The notes beneath the pieces were generated by a model. It made no database searches and had not been told where the DNA came from. It worked only from the letters and a program-made list of their open reading frames with translations. From contig JAIOOU010000012.1 in assembly GCA_021414245.1 (NCBI GenBank), forward strand, positions 1 through 64,000: DNA of 64,000 nucleotides. Reading direction: 5' to 3'. Numbering within the stretch: position 1 is the stretch's first letter; each line of letters starts with the position of its first letter. Source of the stretch: Chloroflexota bacterium (GTDB lineage: Bacteria; Chloroflexota; Anaerolineae; Anaerolineales; Villigracilaceae). This document shows, piece after piece, positions 46,266-55,037 of this stretch. The position numbers and the translations under genes were made by a program.

Positions 46266-47369
46266 TTATGAAAATCCCTTGATGATTCTTCTGCCCCAAT
46301 TGATCCCCGGGACCTCGATCAGGTTGTGCGCAATGTATGAGATTCCCATGGAGGCGGCCAGGACCAGCAAATACGCCAGCAAGGCACCCTTGTTGCCATT
46401 CAGAATAAACCCATCCTTGAAAAATACGGTCCGCATCAGCTTGATCACCATGAAATGCGCCAGATAAATGCCGAAGCTCAACCTGCCGATCAGGGTCGTG
46501 ACCTTGTTGACCAAAAGCGCAGACGGCCAGAAGTGCAGGGACAGGGAAAAGAACAGGAAGGCGATCCCGTACAGGAAATGCTGGGGCAGCAGGTCCTTAA
46601 AGGTGTTGGTCTTCAAAAAAGCCGTAAAAAGATAAAGCGAGATCAGCAGGAACAAAAGCCCCATGACCCGGTCCCTGTCGGGATATTGTTTCGTCAGGTG
46701 ATAGAGCAGTATGCCCAGCAGAAAGACGGGTAATTGAGAGAAGAACCACAGATTCAGGAAAGAATCAACGAGGTGCTGTTGATCCTCCGGATAAAGCGGC
46801 TGTAACAGGCGCGCCACGACGACCGAAAGAAGACTGGACAGAAGCAGGGAGCCCAATAAAACAGCCAGCGTGGATTTGACGCCGGTCAGTTTTTTGAAGA
46901 GAAAGGGGACAAACAGGTAAAACGTCATTTCCACGGCAATGGACCAGCCCCCGGGCACAACCGAGTTGATCGTTTCGGGATGCCAGCCATGAAGGAAGAG
47001 GGCCGTCAATGGAATGAACCACCAGGCGATCCCGTTCGGAGCCGCAAAGCGTGCATCCGTTCCACTGTACAGGGTGTAAACGAGGATGGCCAGGTAAAAC
47101 AGTGGCGCGATCCTGAAAAAACGCCGGATAAAGAAACTCAACAAGGGCCGCTTCTCGTGTTCCCTGCGTGAGTCCATCGACAGGAACAGGGTCAGGGCGC
47201 TGGCCATGTAAAAAAGCTGCACCCCGCGCGCGCCCTGGTTGGCGATCATGGTGTATGTGTCCAAAGCGGGGGTGACCCATTGCGACGAGTGGATCAACAC
47301 CACTCCCAGGATCGCGAAACCTCTCAGGGCATCAATGTGATCATATTTTTTGATCGGGACTTCATTCAT
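46266..47369 (-). CDS. Acyltransferase family 3 (OafA/YrhL type) membrane protein
   Basis: A 367-residue membrane acyltransferase with about ten hydrophobic helices. The catalytic His lies in an early HIDALRGFAILGVVLIHSS segment, typical of O-acetyltransferases acting on glycans. The ATG at 47369 has AGGTGA at six bases. With the nearby glycosyltransferase at 43589 it may decorate a surface glycan; that link is inference. Confidence 0.9.
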   Translation of the reverse strand: MNEVPIKKYDHIDALRGFAILGVVLIHSSQWVTPALDTYTMIANQGARGVQLFYMASALTLFLSMDSRREHEKRPLLSFFIRRFFRIAPLFYLAILVYTLYSGTDARFAAPNGIAWWFIPLTALFLHGWHPETINSVVPGGWSIAVEMTFYLFVPFLFKKLTGVKSTLAVLLGSLLLSSLLSVVVARLLQPLYPEDQQHLVDSFLNLWFFSQLPVFLLGILLYHLTKQYPDRDRVMGLLFLLISLYLFTAFLKTNTFKDLLPQHFLYGIAFLFFSLSLHFWPSALLVNKVTTLIGRLSFGIYLAHFMVIKLMRTVFFKDGFILNGNKGALLAYLLVLAASMGISYIAHNLIEVPGINWGRRIIKGFS

Positions 47370-47480
47370 GAATATCACCTGGATTGATGTTGTCCGGCTG
47401 TTTGGGCAGACGGGTATGTCTGGAATTTGTTATCATGTTGGTTTTGGCAGGCGGCCGCATGTCCGGTACTCTGCGATCCA

Positions 47481-47765
47481 TCAATGAATTGCCAGCCGCA
47501 GGGTCACCAGGTCGCCCTCCTTAAGATTTTCCGCCTGTTGTACGCTCATTCGAATGGGAACAAGATAGCGGCCATCTTTTGGGAACAGGGAAGTCTTCCA
47601 TTCTGTTTTGCCGATCCGTACGTGGACGGGTATCACACCCCAGCCATAGGTGACCATGGCCGAGATCGCCTTCAAGTCACGACTTGGTTCGTCCGGGACG
47701 GCCACAAAAAGAAAAGGGGCCGGACCGCGCCAATGGAAGATTTTGCCGCTGAACTCGATGTCCAT
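47481..47765 (-). CDS. DUF1905 domain protein
   Basis: A 94-residue protein matching the DUF1905 pattern: FSGKIFHWRGPAPFLFVAVP, then GWGVIPVHVRIGKTEWKTSLFPKDG and a C-terminal YLVPI. The function is unknown. The frame also has a GTG start two codons earlier; no clear ribosome site decides between them. Such small accessory genes are common in variable regions. Confidence 0.85.
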   Translation of the reverse strand: MDIEFSGKIFHWRGPAPFLFVAVPDEPSRDLKAISAMVTYGWGVIPVHVRIGKTEWKTSLFPKDGRYLVPIRMSVQQAENLKEGDLVTLRLAIH

Positions 47766-47831
47766 CGCCACAGTATATCAAATGAACCCCGGACCGTCGG
47801 CAATCCCCGGCAGTTCGCCCATATGCATCAA

Positions 47832-48188
47832 TTACTCTCCATTCTTTTTGCCCTTTAATTTTTGGATGGTCGCCAGATATTTGTCGTACGGCTCAGCGGT
47901 CAGCCCATTGATTCCCTCTTTTGGAAAATACCATCCATGCAGAACGATCTGGCCGATGGTCATTAAGGCGATAACGCCCCAAAAAACATACCTGCCGAAC
48001 AGGAGGCCGATCATGGCCAAAATTCCAATCACCACAAAAAGTTTTGATATTCTTCTTGTCGTTGGCAGGTGTTTTTCAAAATTGTTGAAAACAATAAAAT
48101 ATGCGATTGCGGCAATTGTAAAAACGGTCAGCAATTCTGCGGCGCTGACAGGGGGGAGAAAAGGAAGGAGTATTGGCTTTTCAAACAT
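47832..48188 (-). CDS. Small membrane protein of unknown function
   Basis: A 118-residue protein with three hydrophobic segments (about 18-35, 47-62 and 66-85) and a charged C-terminal tail ending KLKGKKNGE. I do not recognise it. It lies between the DUF1905 and dienelactone-hydrolase-like genes on the same strand, separated by short gaps. Confidence 0.7.
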   Translation of the reverse strand: MFEKPILLPFLPPVSAAELLTVFTIAAIAYFIVFNNFEKHLPTTRRISKLFVVIGILAMIGLLFGRYVFWGVIALMTIGQIVLHGWYFPKEGINGLTAEPYDKYLATIQKLKGKKNGE

Positions 48189-48228
48189 GGTTTATCCTCT
48201 TACCATCATCCGGCATTGTTATCTGTAA

Positions 48229-48804
48229 TTATAGCGAGGTGAGAAATTTTAGCACCCGCTGCAACAGGAGCGCAGTGGCCTTCGCATCGAATGAAGGAAG
48301 TGAGCTATCCGCAAAGTAGTGTTGATCGCCCGGATAGAGAAAGAGCTCCCCATCCTCGGCTTCCTCAACGAGTGCGCGGGCGGCGTCAATGTCTCCCTCA
48401 CCAACGAAGATCGGATCGGCATCCATGCCGTGTACTTGAACCGGCACGCCCTTCGGCCAGGCCTGCCCAAACTCCGAGACCGGAATGCAGGAATAGAAAA
48501 GAAGCGCCCCGCGCGCACCGGGACGGGTCTGGGCAAGTTTCTGGGCTGCGACTACCCCCAGAGAGAATCCGGCATAGACCAGCTCCACAGGCAGCCCTGC
48601 CACGGCCCGCTCCCCACGCTCCATGACCTCGCCAAATCCAAGTTCCCTGACGAAGCTCATGCCCTCTTCAATCGTGTCGAATGTGCGACCATCGAAGAGA
48701 TCGGGCGTGTGGGCGATATGCCCGGCCTGGCGCAGCTCATCAGCAAACGCTGTGACTCCCGGGGTCAGACCTTGTGCGTGGTGAAACACTACAATCTCTG
48801 CCAT
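48229..48804 (-). CDS. Dienelactone hydrolase family protein
   Basis: A 191-residue alpha/beta hydrolase of the dienelactone hydrolase type. The nucleophile-elbow region AGFSLGVVAAQKLAQ carries Ser rather than the usual Cys. A late Asp-x-x-His pair lies near YPGDQHYF. The substrate is unknown. AAGGATG precedes its start. It belongs to the accessory run left of the cassette array. Confidence 0.85.
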   Translation of the reverse strand: MAEIVVFHHAQGLTPGVTAFADELRQAGHIAHTPDLFDGRTFDTIEEGMSFVRELGFGEVMERGERAVAGLPVELVYAGFSLGVVAAQKLAQTRPGARGALLFYSCIPVSEFGQAWPKGVPVQVHGMDADPIFVGEGDIDAARALVEEAEDGELFLYPGDQHYFADSSLPSFDAKATALLLQRVLKFLTSL

Positions 48805-48849
48805 TTTCCAACATCCTTTCCGCGATTGCTGACAACTGGTGACTAAAAA

Positions 48850-48912
48850 CTTGTTGCCGTGGACCTGCCCCGCGGGCCCGGACTCTGCCGGGGCCAGGGG
48901 GAAAACCCGAAG
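48850..48912 (-). repeat. Degenerate attC-like relic
   Basis: The plus strand reads TTGCCGTGGACCTGCCCCGC, then GGACTCTGCCGGGGCCAGGG. This parallels the CGTGGACCGGCC ... TGGACTCTGCCCGGGAG segment of the good attC at 57608-57706. Clear GTTRRRY core sites are missing, so it is a decayed or half site. It directly follows the DUF2200 stop, as an attC follows its cassette gene. Confidence 0.45.
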
Positions 48913-49278
48913 CTACGAACCGCGCAAAATCTTCTCCATCTTTCTGCCCTTCGCCAACTCGTCCACCAATTTATCCAAATACCGAACCTGCTGCGTCAAG
49001 GCATCCTCGATCTCCTCCACACGACACCCACAGATTACTCCGGTGATCAGGTGCGCATTGGGGTTTAGTGAAGCATGCTGGAAGAAGGCTTCAAAAGTCA
49101 CATTTTCGGTGATCAGCTGCTGAAGCTTCCTGCCATCGAAATCCGTCAGCCACTCGATGACCTGATGCAATTCCTCCCTGGTGCGGCCTTTTTTCTCTAT
49201 CTTGGCAAGATACAGCGGATAGACCGAAGCGAAGGTCATTTTTGCGATACGTTGATTGTCCATGCTGGAGTTCTTCAT
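48913..49278 (-). CDS. DUF2200 family protein
   Basis: A 121-residue protein with the DUF2200 core (RIAKMTFASVYPLYLAKIEKKGRT to HLITGVICGCRVEEIEDALTQQVRYLD). The function is unknown. The ATG at 49278 is chosen because GAGG lies five bases upstream; the frame before it begins with GTG. It is followed by an attC-like relic, so it may be a former integron cassette. Confidence 0.88.
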   Translation of the reverse strand: MKNSSMDNQRIAKMTFASVYPLYLAKIEKKGRTREELHQVIEWLTDFDGRKLQQLITENVTFEAFFQHASLNPNAHLITGVICGCRVEEIEDALTQQVRYLDKLVDELAKGRKMEKILRGS

Positions 49279-49464
49279 ATACACCTCGTATTCTAAAGTT
49301 AATGGCTTCCCAAAGATCTCTTTTTGTAAATCACCCGTGAATTCCGGCTTTTCTGTTCATAATTCCCGCACAATGCATTGCCATTTTTGCGTATTAAAAA
49401 ATCCTGCATAAGGAAAAATTATGAGCAGCCTGATGAATGATGAATAATGTAACCGGCGGCGGTT

Positions 49465-50367
49465 TTATTTGCTCAATCGATCCGGGCCCGGTGGGCGGCC
49501 ATTCTTCATTCCTGTTGCCATTGTGTAGGCCATGACAGCGTTGGGAAGCGGTGTCAAGGTATCCAATAAAACATTGTAAGTCCCTTTTTCAGACAGTTCA
49601 TCGGCGACTTTTTTAATTAAGGCCAGGGTGGCCTTCATCAAACTCGAACCCAGGCTTAAACGGGCAACCCCCAGATCCTGCAGTTCACTTACAGACAGGG
49701 ACACTCCCGCCCCAATCGTGGGGTTGGAAAGAATATTAATTGGGGCATTAATTTCCCTGACCAGCGTTGAAATTGTTTCTTTTTCCCATACAGGTTGTAT
49801 AAATATGCAGTCTGCGCCTGCTTCACGGTATTTATTGCCGCGCTTTATGGATTCAGACAATTTTTCCCGCGGCGAACCTGACGAAGTGTAAAATGAATCC
49901 GTTCTTGCATTGATCACCAAATGAAAGCCCATTGAATCTAATAATGCGCGAATGGCTGATATTCTTTCGCAAAATTCCAACTCATCAATCAGGACCGGAT
50001 TTAAGTCGATACTGTCTTCAATGTTTATTCCAGCCACCCCTGTTGCAATCATCCTTTTCGTGGAATCCAGTACTTCACTTAAATTATTTCCATATCCGGC
50101 TTCCATGTCCACGGTTACCGGAACCTGTACTGCGTTTACGATCCCGGTTATGACTTCGATCATTTCCGACAATTGAATTACCTGGCAGTCAGGATACCCC
50201 AAAGAGGCGGCGATTCCCATGCTTGTGGTCGCGATCGCTTTATAGCCGCTTGCTTCTATTAATTTGGAACTTCCGGTGTCCCATGAGTTTAACAGAACCA
50301 GGATTTCCCTGTCATGATGATATTTCAAGAAAAGCTCGGCCTTTTCCCTTTGAATGCCTGTAACCAT
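49465..50367 (-). CDS. Isocitrate lyase/PEP mutase superfamily protein
   Basis: A 300-residue TIM-barrel enzyme of the PEP mutase/isocitrate lyase superfamily. It has LNSWDTGSSKLIEASGYKAI, the metal-binding VDMEAGYGNN and VINARTDSF. The Cys of the isocitrate-lyase KKCGH motif is absent, so a PEP mutase-like or oxaloacetate-type C-C lyase is more likely. AAAGGA supports the ATG at 50367. Confidence 0.88.
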   Translation of the reverse strand: MVTGIQREKAELFLKYHHDREILVLLNSWDTGSSKLIEASGYKAIATTSMGIAASLGYPDCQVIQLSEMIEVITGIVNAVQVPVTVDMEAGYGNNLSEVLDSTKRMIATGVAGINIEDSIDLNPVLIDELEFCERISAIRALLDSMGFHLVINARTDSFYTSSGSPREKLSESIKRGNKYREAGADCIFIQPVWEKETISTLVREINAPINILSNPTIGAGVSLSVSELQDLGVARLSLGSSLMKATLALIKKVADELSEKGTYNVLLDTLTPLPNAVMAYTMATGMKNGRPPGPDRLSK

Positions 50368-50464
50368 AATATTGTCCTTTCCATTGTTCAATACAGGTGC
50401 TTCATTTATACATATAAAACCATTTCAGGTCCGTCAACCCAAAAGGAATAACACACCTCACCTT

Positions 50465-50935
50465 CTAAATATCGGCCTGCTCGTGCGAAGCACCAAAATA
50501 GCTGAATGCAATTAATACAACTGCAATCAGGGATATCGCGACAACCTGCCACACCTTTTCCAGGGCGGGAATCCCCTCATCAAATATCACCTCCACGGAG
50601 TGGACCGCCAATACCAGCACGATCATGCTGCTTAACTTGCTCTTGAGCTCCGCTAGACTTTTTGCGACCAATGCGGAAGGTAATTCCAATTTGCTGACAA
50701 ACAATTCATGGAGGCTGGCTGCCAGGATATAGAGCACCATTGCGACCAGGAATGCGTCGATCAGTTTGAGGATTAACAAGATCACATCCGGTGACTGGCC
50801 CAGGCTCAGAATAATCGTGCCCCAGACTTTAACGGCCTGGGCAATCCCCCAAAACAAGGTCAGGGCAAAAGTCAACAATAAAGTGATGACCGCCAGGAGG
50901 CTGAGATACTTGCTTTTTTCAATTATGATTTTCAT
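50465..50935 (-). CDS. YqhA family (UPF0114) membrane protein
   Basis: A 156-residue inner-membrane protein with about four hydrophobic helices. N-terminal KYLSLLAVITLLLTFALTLF and the central LIDAFLVAMVLYILAASLHELF match the YqhA family, of unknown function. It starts 18 bases after the DinB-like gene, with no attC between them, so it may belong to the same transcript. Confidence 0.85.
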   Translation of the reverse strand: MKIIIEKSKYLSLLAVITLLLTFALTLFWGIAQAVKVWGTIILSLGQSPDVILLILKLIDAFLVAMVLYILAASLHELFVSKLELPSALVAKSLAELKSKLSSMIVLVLAVHSVEVIFDEGIPALEKVWQVVAISLIAVVLIAFSYFGASHEQADI

Positions 50936-50953
50936 GTTTCAACCTTTCAAGAA

Positions 50954-51487
50954 TCAGGATTTTCCTTCCACGTACCCGGACTGGAACATGGTAAAGTCGA
51001 AGTCGCCCGGTGACTGACCATAGGCGGTCAGCAGCGCGGCGGCCTCGCTGCGATGCTGCGCTGCATGGAGGGTGAGATCCAGCAGGACGTGCCACACGAC
51101 ACGCTCGCGGACCGCGCCAGGGATGACATAGCGGATCGAGCTGTTCAGCGCTTCCTCGGTCAATGTGTCGAGATAGGCCCACATCTCCCGTTGTTCGATC
51201 AGCCAGCGCTCCCGCAGCATGGCGAGTGTCGGAAGGGTGTTTTCGTGAAGCTCGGTCGCGTCATAGGCCGCCTCATTTGCCAGAGGTTCCTGGTAATATC
51301 CTTGAAGCGTGATCCGCTGCTGCCAGATGTTGTCCAGGATGTGAACCATCGTGGCACGCAGCCCTCCGTGTCCATAAGAGGCCGGGGCGGCGTATTGCTG
51401 TGGACTCACCCTGGCGCAAGCCGCCAGAATGCGCGCGTCAGCCCAGTCGTTGTAGCCATACAATAACTTGATTTCATCGATTTTCAT
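50954..51487 (-). CDS. DinB-family protein
   Basis: A 177-residue four-helix-bundle protein. It starts MKIDEIKLLYGYNDWADARI and carries His in HGGLRATMVHILD and in LTLHAAQHRSEAA, giving the three-His metal site of DinB/YfiT proteins. Some members are thiol-dependent transferases; the role here is unknown. The longer open frame up to 51793 runs through the attC repeat and is rejected. It is the last gene of the cassette array on this side. Confidence 0.88.
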   Translation of the reverse strand: MKIDEIKLLYGYNDWADARILAACARVSPQQYAAPASYGHGGLRATMVHILDNIWQQRITLQGYYQEPLANEAAYDATELHENTLPTLAMLRERWLIEQREMWAYLDTLTEEALNSSIRYVIPGAVRERVVWHVLLDLTLHAAQHRSEAAALLTAYGQSPGDFDFTMFQSGYVEGKS

Positions 51488-51499
51488 CGTTGTATTCCC

Positions 51500-51694
51500 T
51501 ATTCCATACGCTCGTCGAAATACCCTGCCAGGACCCCCACGGACCCCCACGGACCCGCCCTGCGACCATGGACACTGTCTGGGAGTATTCCGGCTTCGGG
51601 GGAAGTTTACCCGCGAAGTGCCCGCAGGGTAAGCGTACCTTGCGAGCGGTAAGATGTCCGACGGATAGAAGAGGTCAGCGCACGTTTGTTGGGC
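51500..51694 (-). repeat. Long attC-like site with tandem repeat
   Basis: GTTGGGC (51688-51694; GCCCAAC on the minus strand) forms one core, just after the lipoprotein stop. The internal block with CCCGCGAAGTGCCCGCAGGG (51610-51629) recurs at 53.2 and 56.1 kb. The other core, near the DinB start, is degenerate. A 10-bp unit GGACCCCCAC repeats at 51531-51550, with a third partial copy. Confidence 0.6.
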
Positions 51695-51716
51695 AGGGTT
51701 TTTGATTTTTGACCTT

Positions 51717-53012
51717 TTATGGCTGCCAATAAAAAGCGATACCACTAAAAAACTGGTGTGTCCTTGATGAGCCCAAGTCTGCAATGCGAACATAGTTTTT
51801 TGTAATCGCGTTAAATTGCTTTAGATTTTCATCAACCTGTAGCTCGTGTCCCTGCATATCCTGCAGCGTGAACGCAATATGATACCAGGTTGCATCCTGT
51901 ACCATGCTTCCCAGCAATGTCAGTTGTCCATCTGGTGAAAACGCAGCAGGATGTTTAACTTGATAGGCAAATAGATTTTCTTCCTGATAACCGTAAAGGT
52001 TTTCTTCCTTCACGACCGCGGGTGTGTTTTCCCTGTCCACAATAACACGGAAGTCGGTGTATATTTTGTTTCCAGCTTCAAAATTGCCATAACCTTCAAT
52101 TGACAATTGATGATCGGGTAATTCAATAACAGACATTAGTTTCCATATTTCGGCATTCTTTATTTCAGATGAAAAGGTTATCAGGTCAACCTTGTTGTTT
52201 ATTAAAACAGCGTAATCCCACGAGACAGAATCGGTTAGATTTTCAGGATACCGAATTGCTTCAACCCTGTCCCTTAAATGTGGCTCCAATATGATGAAGT
52301 CTTGTGTCAATTCCACTATCTCGGGTTTTACCCCTCTAAACCCATCCACGAGAAATGGGTCCTTTAAGTTTTTTTCAACATCGAACGTGTTTCCATTTCG
52401 GGTGTCAACAATTATTTCGGAGTCAGATAGCCAGTCGCCATAGAAGCCGTCCATGGTTTGTACAATGCCATCCATTGAAGCAACATAATCTTGAGCGTAT
52501 TGGGAATTGTCGGCCCTGGGAGAATACAGCACGTACTTATTATCGGTTGACCATTGCGTGTATCTTAACCCATTTCCCTGTCCGTCATTTCCATCGGGAA
52601 AGGTGCTCAAGTGACTCACCTGGCCCGTTTTGGTATTCAGAAGATTGATTTTCATATCGTCGTTTTCCTTGATGCCCAAATCCACGAACAATAGAAAAGT
52701 GCCGTCTGGAGACCAGGACAGGTCCGTGGTCATAATATTCCGTACAGGCTCTTTATGGTCGATCTTTCCAGAAAAATAATCACCCACGATTAAATAGCTG
52801 GCGTTCTGAATGGATGCATAAAAAGCAACCTTGAGCACGCCGCCTCCAATTGGGGTTGGTTCCATGGTTGGGGTCGCCGTAATCGTGGAAGTGGCAGAAA
52901 TAGGCGTTGAAGTCGAAATGGGCGCTTTAGTTGGCGCAACTTTAACTGCTGGGGCACATGAAGACAGGATGATTGTGATGAGCGAGACTACAACGATGTT
53001 TTTGATTTTCAT
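51717..53012 (-). CDS. Secreted lipoprotein with beta-propeller-like repeats (cassette gene)
   Basis: A 431-residue predicted lipoprotein. The signal peptide MKIKNIVVVSLITIILSSC ends at lipobox Cys19. A Ser/Thr/Pro-rich linker (about 25-60) is followed by a domain with WSPDGTFLLFVD and FSPDGQLTLLG segments, as in WD40/TolB-like propellers. The ATG at 53012 is chosen over an upstream frame that crosses the attC. Its leader and signal peptide closely match those of the lipoproteins at 56267 and 61770. The function is unknown. Confidence 0.82.
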   Translation of the reverse strand: MKIKNIVVVSLITIILSSCAPAVKVAPTKAPISTSTPISATSTITATPTMEPTPIGGGVLKVAFYASIQNASYLIVGDYFSGKIDHKEPVRNIMTTDLSWSPDGTFLLFVDLGIKENDDMKINLLNTKTGQVSHLSTFPDGNDGQGNGLRYTQWSTDNKYVLYSPRADNSQYAQDYVASMDGIVQTMDGFYGDWLSDSEIIVDTRNGNTFDVEKNLKDPFLVDGFRGVKPEIVELTQDFIILEPHLRDRVEAIRYPENLTDSVSWDYAVLINNKVDLITFSSEIKNAEIWKLMSVIELPDHQLSIEGYGNFEAGNKIYTDFRVIVDRENTPAVVKEENLYGYQEENLFAYQVKHPAAFSPDGQLTLLGSMVQDATWYHIAFTLQDMQGHELQVDENLKQFNAITKNYVRIADLGSSRTHQFFSGIAFYWQP

Positions 53013-53036
53013 TGACACCTTATTTTGCAAGGAATG

Positions 53037-53272
53037 GCCCAACGGTTTGGGTTATGCTGCGAAGCGGTACGCTGGGGTGGGTGGGTGTCTCGGCAAGCTC
53101 GACAACCAGACTCCGCCTGGGAGCAGAAAAAAATTCACTTTCAGAAATACTCCTGATGTGCAGTCCTCCCCTTTAGGGGAAGTGTACCCGCGAAGTGCCC
53201 GCAGGGTAAGTGTACTTTGCGAGCGAAAAGATGTCCAATGGACGGAAGAGGTCTGAGCACGCGGTGCTGGGC
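53037..53272 (-). repeat. Long attC site (about 236 bp)
   Basis: Cores are GCCCAAC at 53037-53043 and GCTGGGC at 53266-53272 (one mismatch). The interior holds CTCGACAACCAGACTCCGCC and the CCCGCGAAGTGCCCGCAGGG block shared with the sites near 51.6 and 56.1 kb. It is longer than usual attC sites, so the inner part may be an inserted or expanded terminal structure. Confidence 0.65.
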
Positions 53273-53279
53273 AACGCTC

Positions 53280-53924
53280 TTACCCCTCACCGAGCACAAG
53301 TTCGGGGTGATACAGGTAATCCTGTACTGTTTCATAAAATCTGCCCATGTGGATTCCATCCATGACAGCATGATGCCCTTGTACGCTGAGCGGCATCTTC
53401 CATGTATGACCCTCCTGGAAATATTTCCCCCACGCAAAGCGGGGGATGGAATCCGCCGGGTGAAATTGCATGGGATGGTTGAAACTCGTGAATGATACCC
53501 AGGGTATGGGACTCATGTACAACACTTCATCCTTCCCGGGGTCGTTTTCCAGATCCGGATGTGCTTTCACATCTGCAATATTCTTTTCAGCCCTCCTTGC
53601 AAACTCGGAAAATTGCCCGGCATACTCAACGGCACAAAAGCTGAAAAGATCTGCGCCAGTCAATATGGAAAAACTGGGACTCACAATCTCATGCTCTACA
53701 ACCTGATCCCCTCGAATGCGATACCTGAATTCCGGAATTGCATTCGAGGCCCGGGAGATGACGTACACCATGGATACAGTGAGCGAATATCCATTGCGCT
53801 TCACAAAGGGATGGAAAGCTGTTACATCTACATTTGCACACATGCCAAAGTGTGGGTGATTGAAGGTCTTAAATACCATAAAATGATTGCGTCGGGACCA
53901 GGTCTGCATATCGATGTAACGCAT
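53280..53924 (-). CDS. Chloramphenicol O-acetyltransferase-like protein (cassette gene)
   Basis: A 214-residue protein of the CAT family, about the usual length (near 215). The catalytic HHAVMDG is at 184-190, with His185 as the likely base. N-terminal FNHPHFGMCANVDVTAF and the central PWVSFTSFNHPMQ fit the family. It transfers acetyl from acetyl-CoA to a hydroxyl. Classical CATs inactivate chloramphenicol; whether this one does cannot be told. It is a single-gene cassette, an arrangement common for resistance genes. Confidence 0.88.
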   Translation of the reverse strand: MRYIDMQTWSRRNHFMVFKTFNHPHFGMCANVDVTAFHPFVKRNGYSLTVSMVYVISRASNAIPEFRYRIRGDQVVEHEIVSPSFSILTGADLFSFCAVEYAGQFSEFARRAEKNIADVKAHPDLENDPGKDEVLYMSPIPWVSFTSFNHPMQFHPADSIPRFAWGKYFQEGHTWKMPLSVQGHHAVMDGIHMGRFYETVQDYLYHPELVLGEG

Positions 53925-53978
53925 GGTTCACCTCCTGCCCAGTAAATGTGCTTTATAGGGTTGCATCCAAATTCCGCT

Positions 53979-54069
53979 GCCCAGCGGTTTTCTGTTGTTG
54001 ACCTGACTCTGCCAGGGAACGGTAAGAGGCCCGAAGGACAGAAGAGGTCAAGTGTGCGCTGGGTTAGCC
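53979..54069 (-). repeat. attC site
   Basis: Cores are GCCCAGC (53979-53985) and GTTAGCC (54063-54069). The arms GTTGACCTG and the GAGGTCAAG region are partly complementary. The 91-bp length is typical. The stop codon of the alpha/beta hydrolase gene lies inside the core, a common cassette feature. Confidence 0.75.
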
Positions 54070-54900
54070 GCCAATTGATCTTGAAGACAAAAATGTTTCT
54101 ATACCTCTCTGAAATTCCTGAGGTTGATCCATATTTGGCAGATGTGCCGCGTTCTCAATGGTCATTTTAATCGCAGATTTTATCTTTTCTTTCATGTAAT
54201 CCGCAGCCGCGAGAATGTAAGGCGTGTCATGTGAGCCAACCACAATGAGAACGGGTATGTTCAGGTTTTCCAGGCGGTCAAATGCCGGAGTTTCAGTGTT
54301 TGGAAGACGCTTTCCCAGGCCTTTGACTTCATGGGACAGTGCAAGGCGATTCATTTCATACAGTAATTTGCGCATTGTTGGATTCACCTGGTCCGTTGAA
54401 CGACCCGTGCCATCAAACCAGATCTGTGTTTCAAGTTCGGCCACAAGATCGAAATCCCCGGATTCGAAGGCTTTCTCCACATCGGCAAATTTTGCAAGCA
54501 ATGGAATATCCAATTCCAATCCGCTTGGTGCTGAACCGACCATTACCAAGGCCTTTACCCTTGACGGATAGGTTAATGCGAAATCCATTGCCATGCCGCC
54601 GCCCATGGAACACCCCATGATGACAACAGGTTCGTGAATATTCAATCCATCAAGTAACGAAACCAAATCGCTCATGTGACGAAACTCCCCGTCAGCCGGT
54701 TCGCTTTTTCCAAACCCGCGCATGTCGTAGCGAATGACTTGATAGCTCCTGGAAAAAAATTCAAATTCGTTATTCCATTGACGGCTGTCAGCCACACCGG
54801 CGTGAACCATCACAAGCGGAGTGCCAGTACCGGCAACCTCATAATAGAGTTTTGCGTGATCGATATTGACAAAGCCGGATTTCAATTGTTGTGTTGACAT
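54064..54900 (-). CDS. Alpha/beta hydrolase (cassette gene)
   Basis: A 278-residue alpha/beta-fold hydrolase. The oxyanion HAGVADSRQW lies near 33, the nucleophile Ser98 is in MGCSMGGGMA, and the late catalytic His is in NAAHLPNMDQP. The substrate is unknown; the sequence is of the general esterase/lactonase type. The TAA stop sits in the attC core. AAGGAG precedes the start. Confidence 0.9.
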   Translation of the reverse strand: MSTQQLKSGFVNIDHAKLYYEVAGTGTPLVMVHAGVADSRQWNNEFEFFSRSYQVIRYDMRGFGKSEPADGEFRHMSDLVSLLDGLNIHEPVVIMGCSMGGGMAMDFALTYPSRVKALVMVGSAPSGLELDIPLLAKFADVEKAFESGDFDLVAELETQIWFDGTGRSTDQVNPTMRKLLYEMNRLALSHEVKGLGKRLPNTETPAFDRLENLNIPVLIVVGSHDTPYILAAADYMKEKIKSAIKMTIENAAHLPNMDQPQEFQRGIETFLSSRSIGG

Positions 54901-54934
54901 GTCACTCCTTGTTTGCTGGGATTAGCTGAAAACC

Positions 54935-55037
54935 TGGTTTGGCGGCTGATGGTCTGCTCTTGTTGACTTGGCCCTTGCCCGGCTGTGTGTCTCGATAAGC
55001 TCGACAACCAGACTCTGCCCGGGAAACGAAAAATGGA
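54935..55037 (-). repeat. Truncated attC-like site
   Basis: It contains the shared CTCGACAACCAGACTCTGCC and CCGGGAAACG segments, but one half (the core next to the 55038 stop) is missing and the other core is degenerate. The upstream gene ends directly in the loop segment, as if a deletion removed half the site. The cassette may be fixed in place. Confidence 0.5.

Noticed and set aside
51531-51560. Tandem GGACCCCCAC units as a CRISPR or minisatellite
   Set aside because: There are only two full copies plus one partial, located inside an attC-like site, so this is a local slippage feature.
51488-51793. Upstream extension of the DinB-like gene
   Set aside because: The frame runs through the attC repeat, and the family start MKIDEIK lies at 51487.
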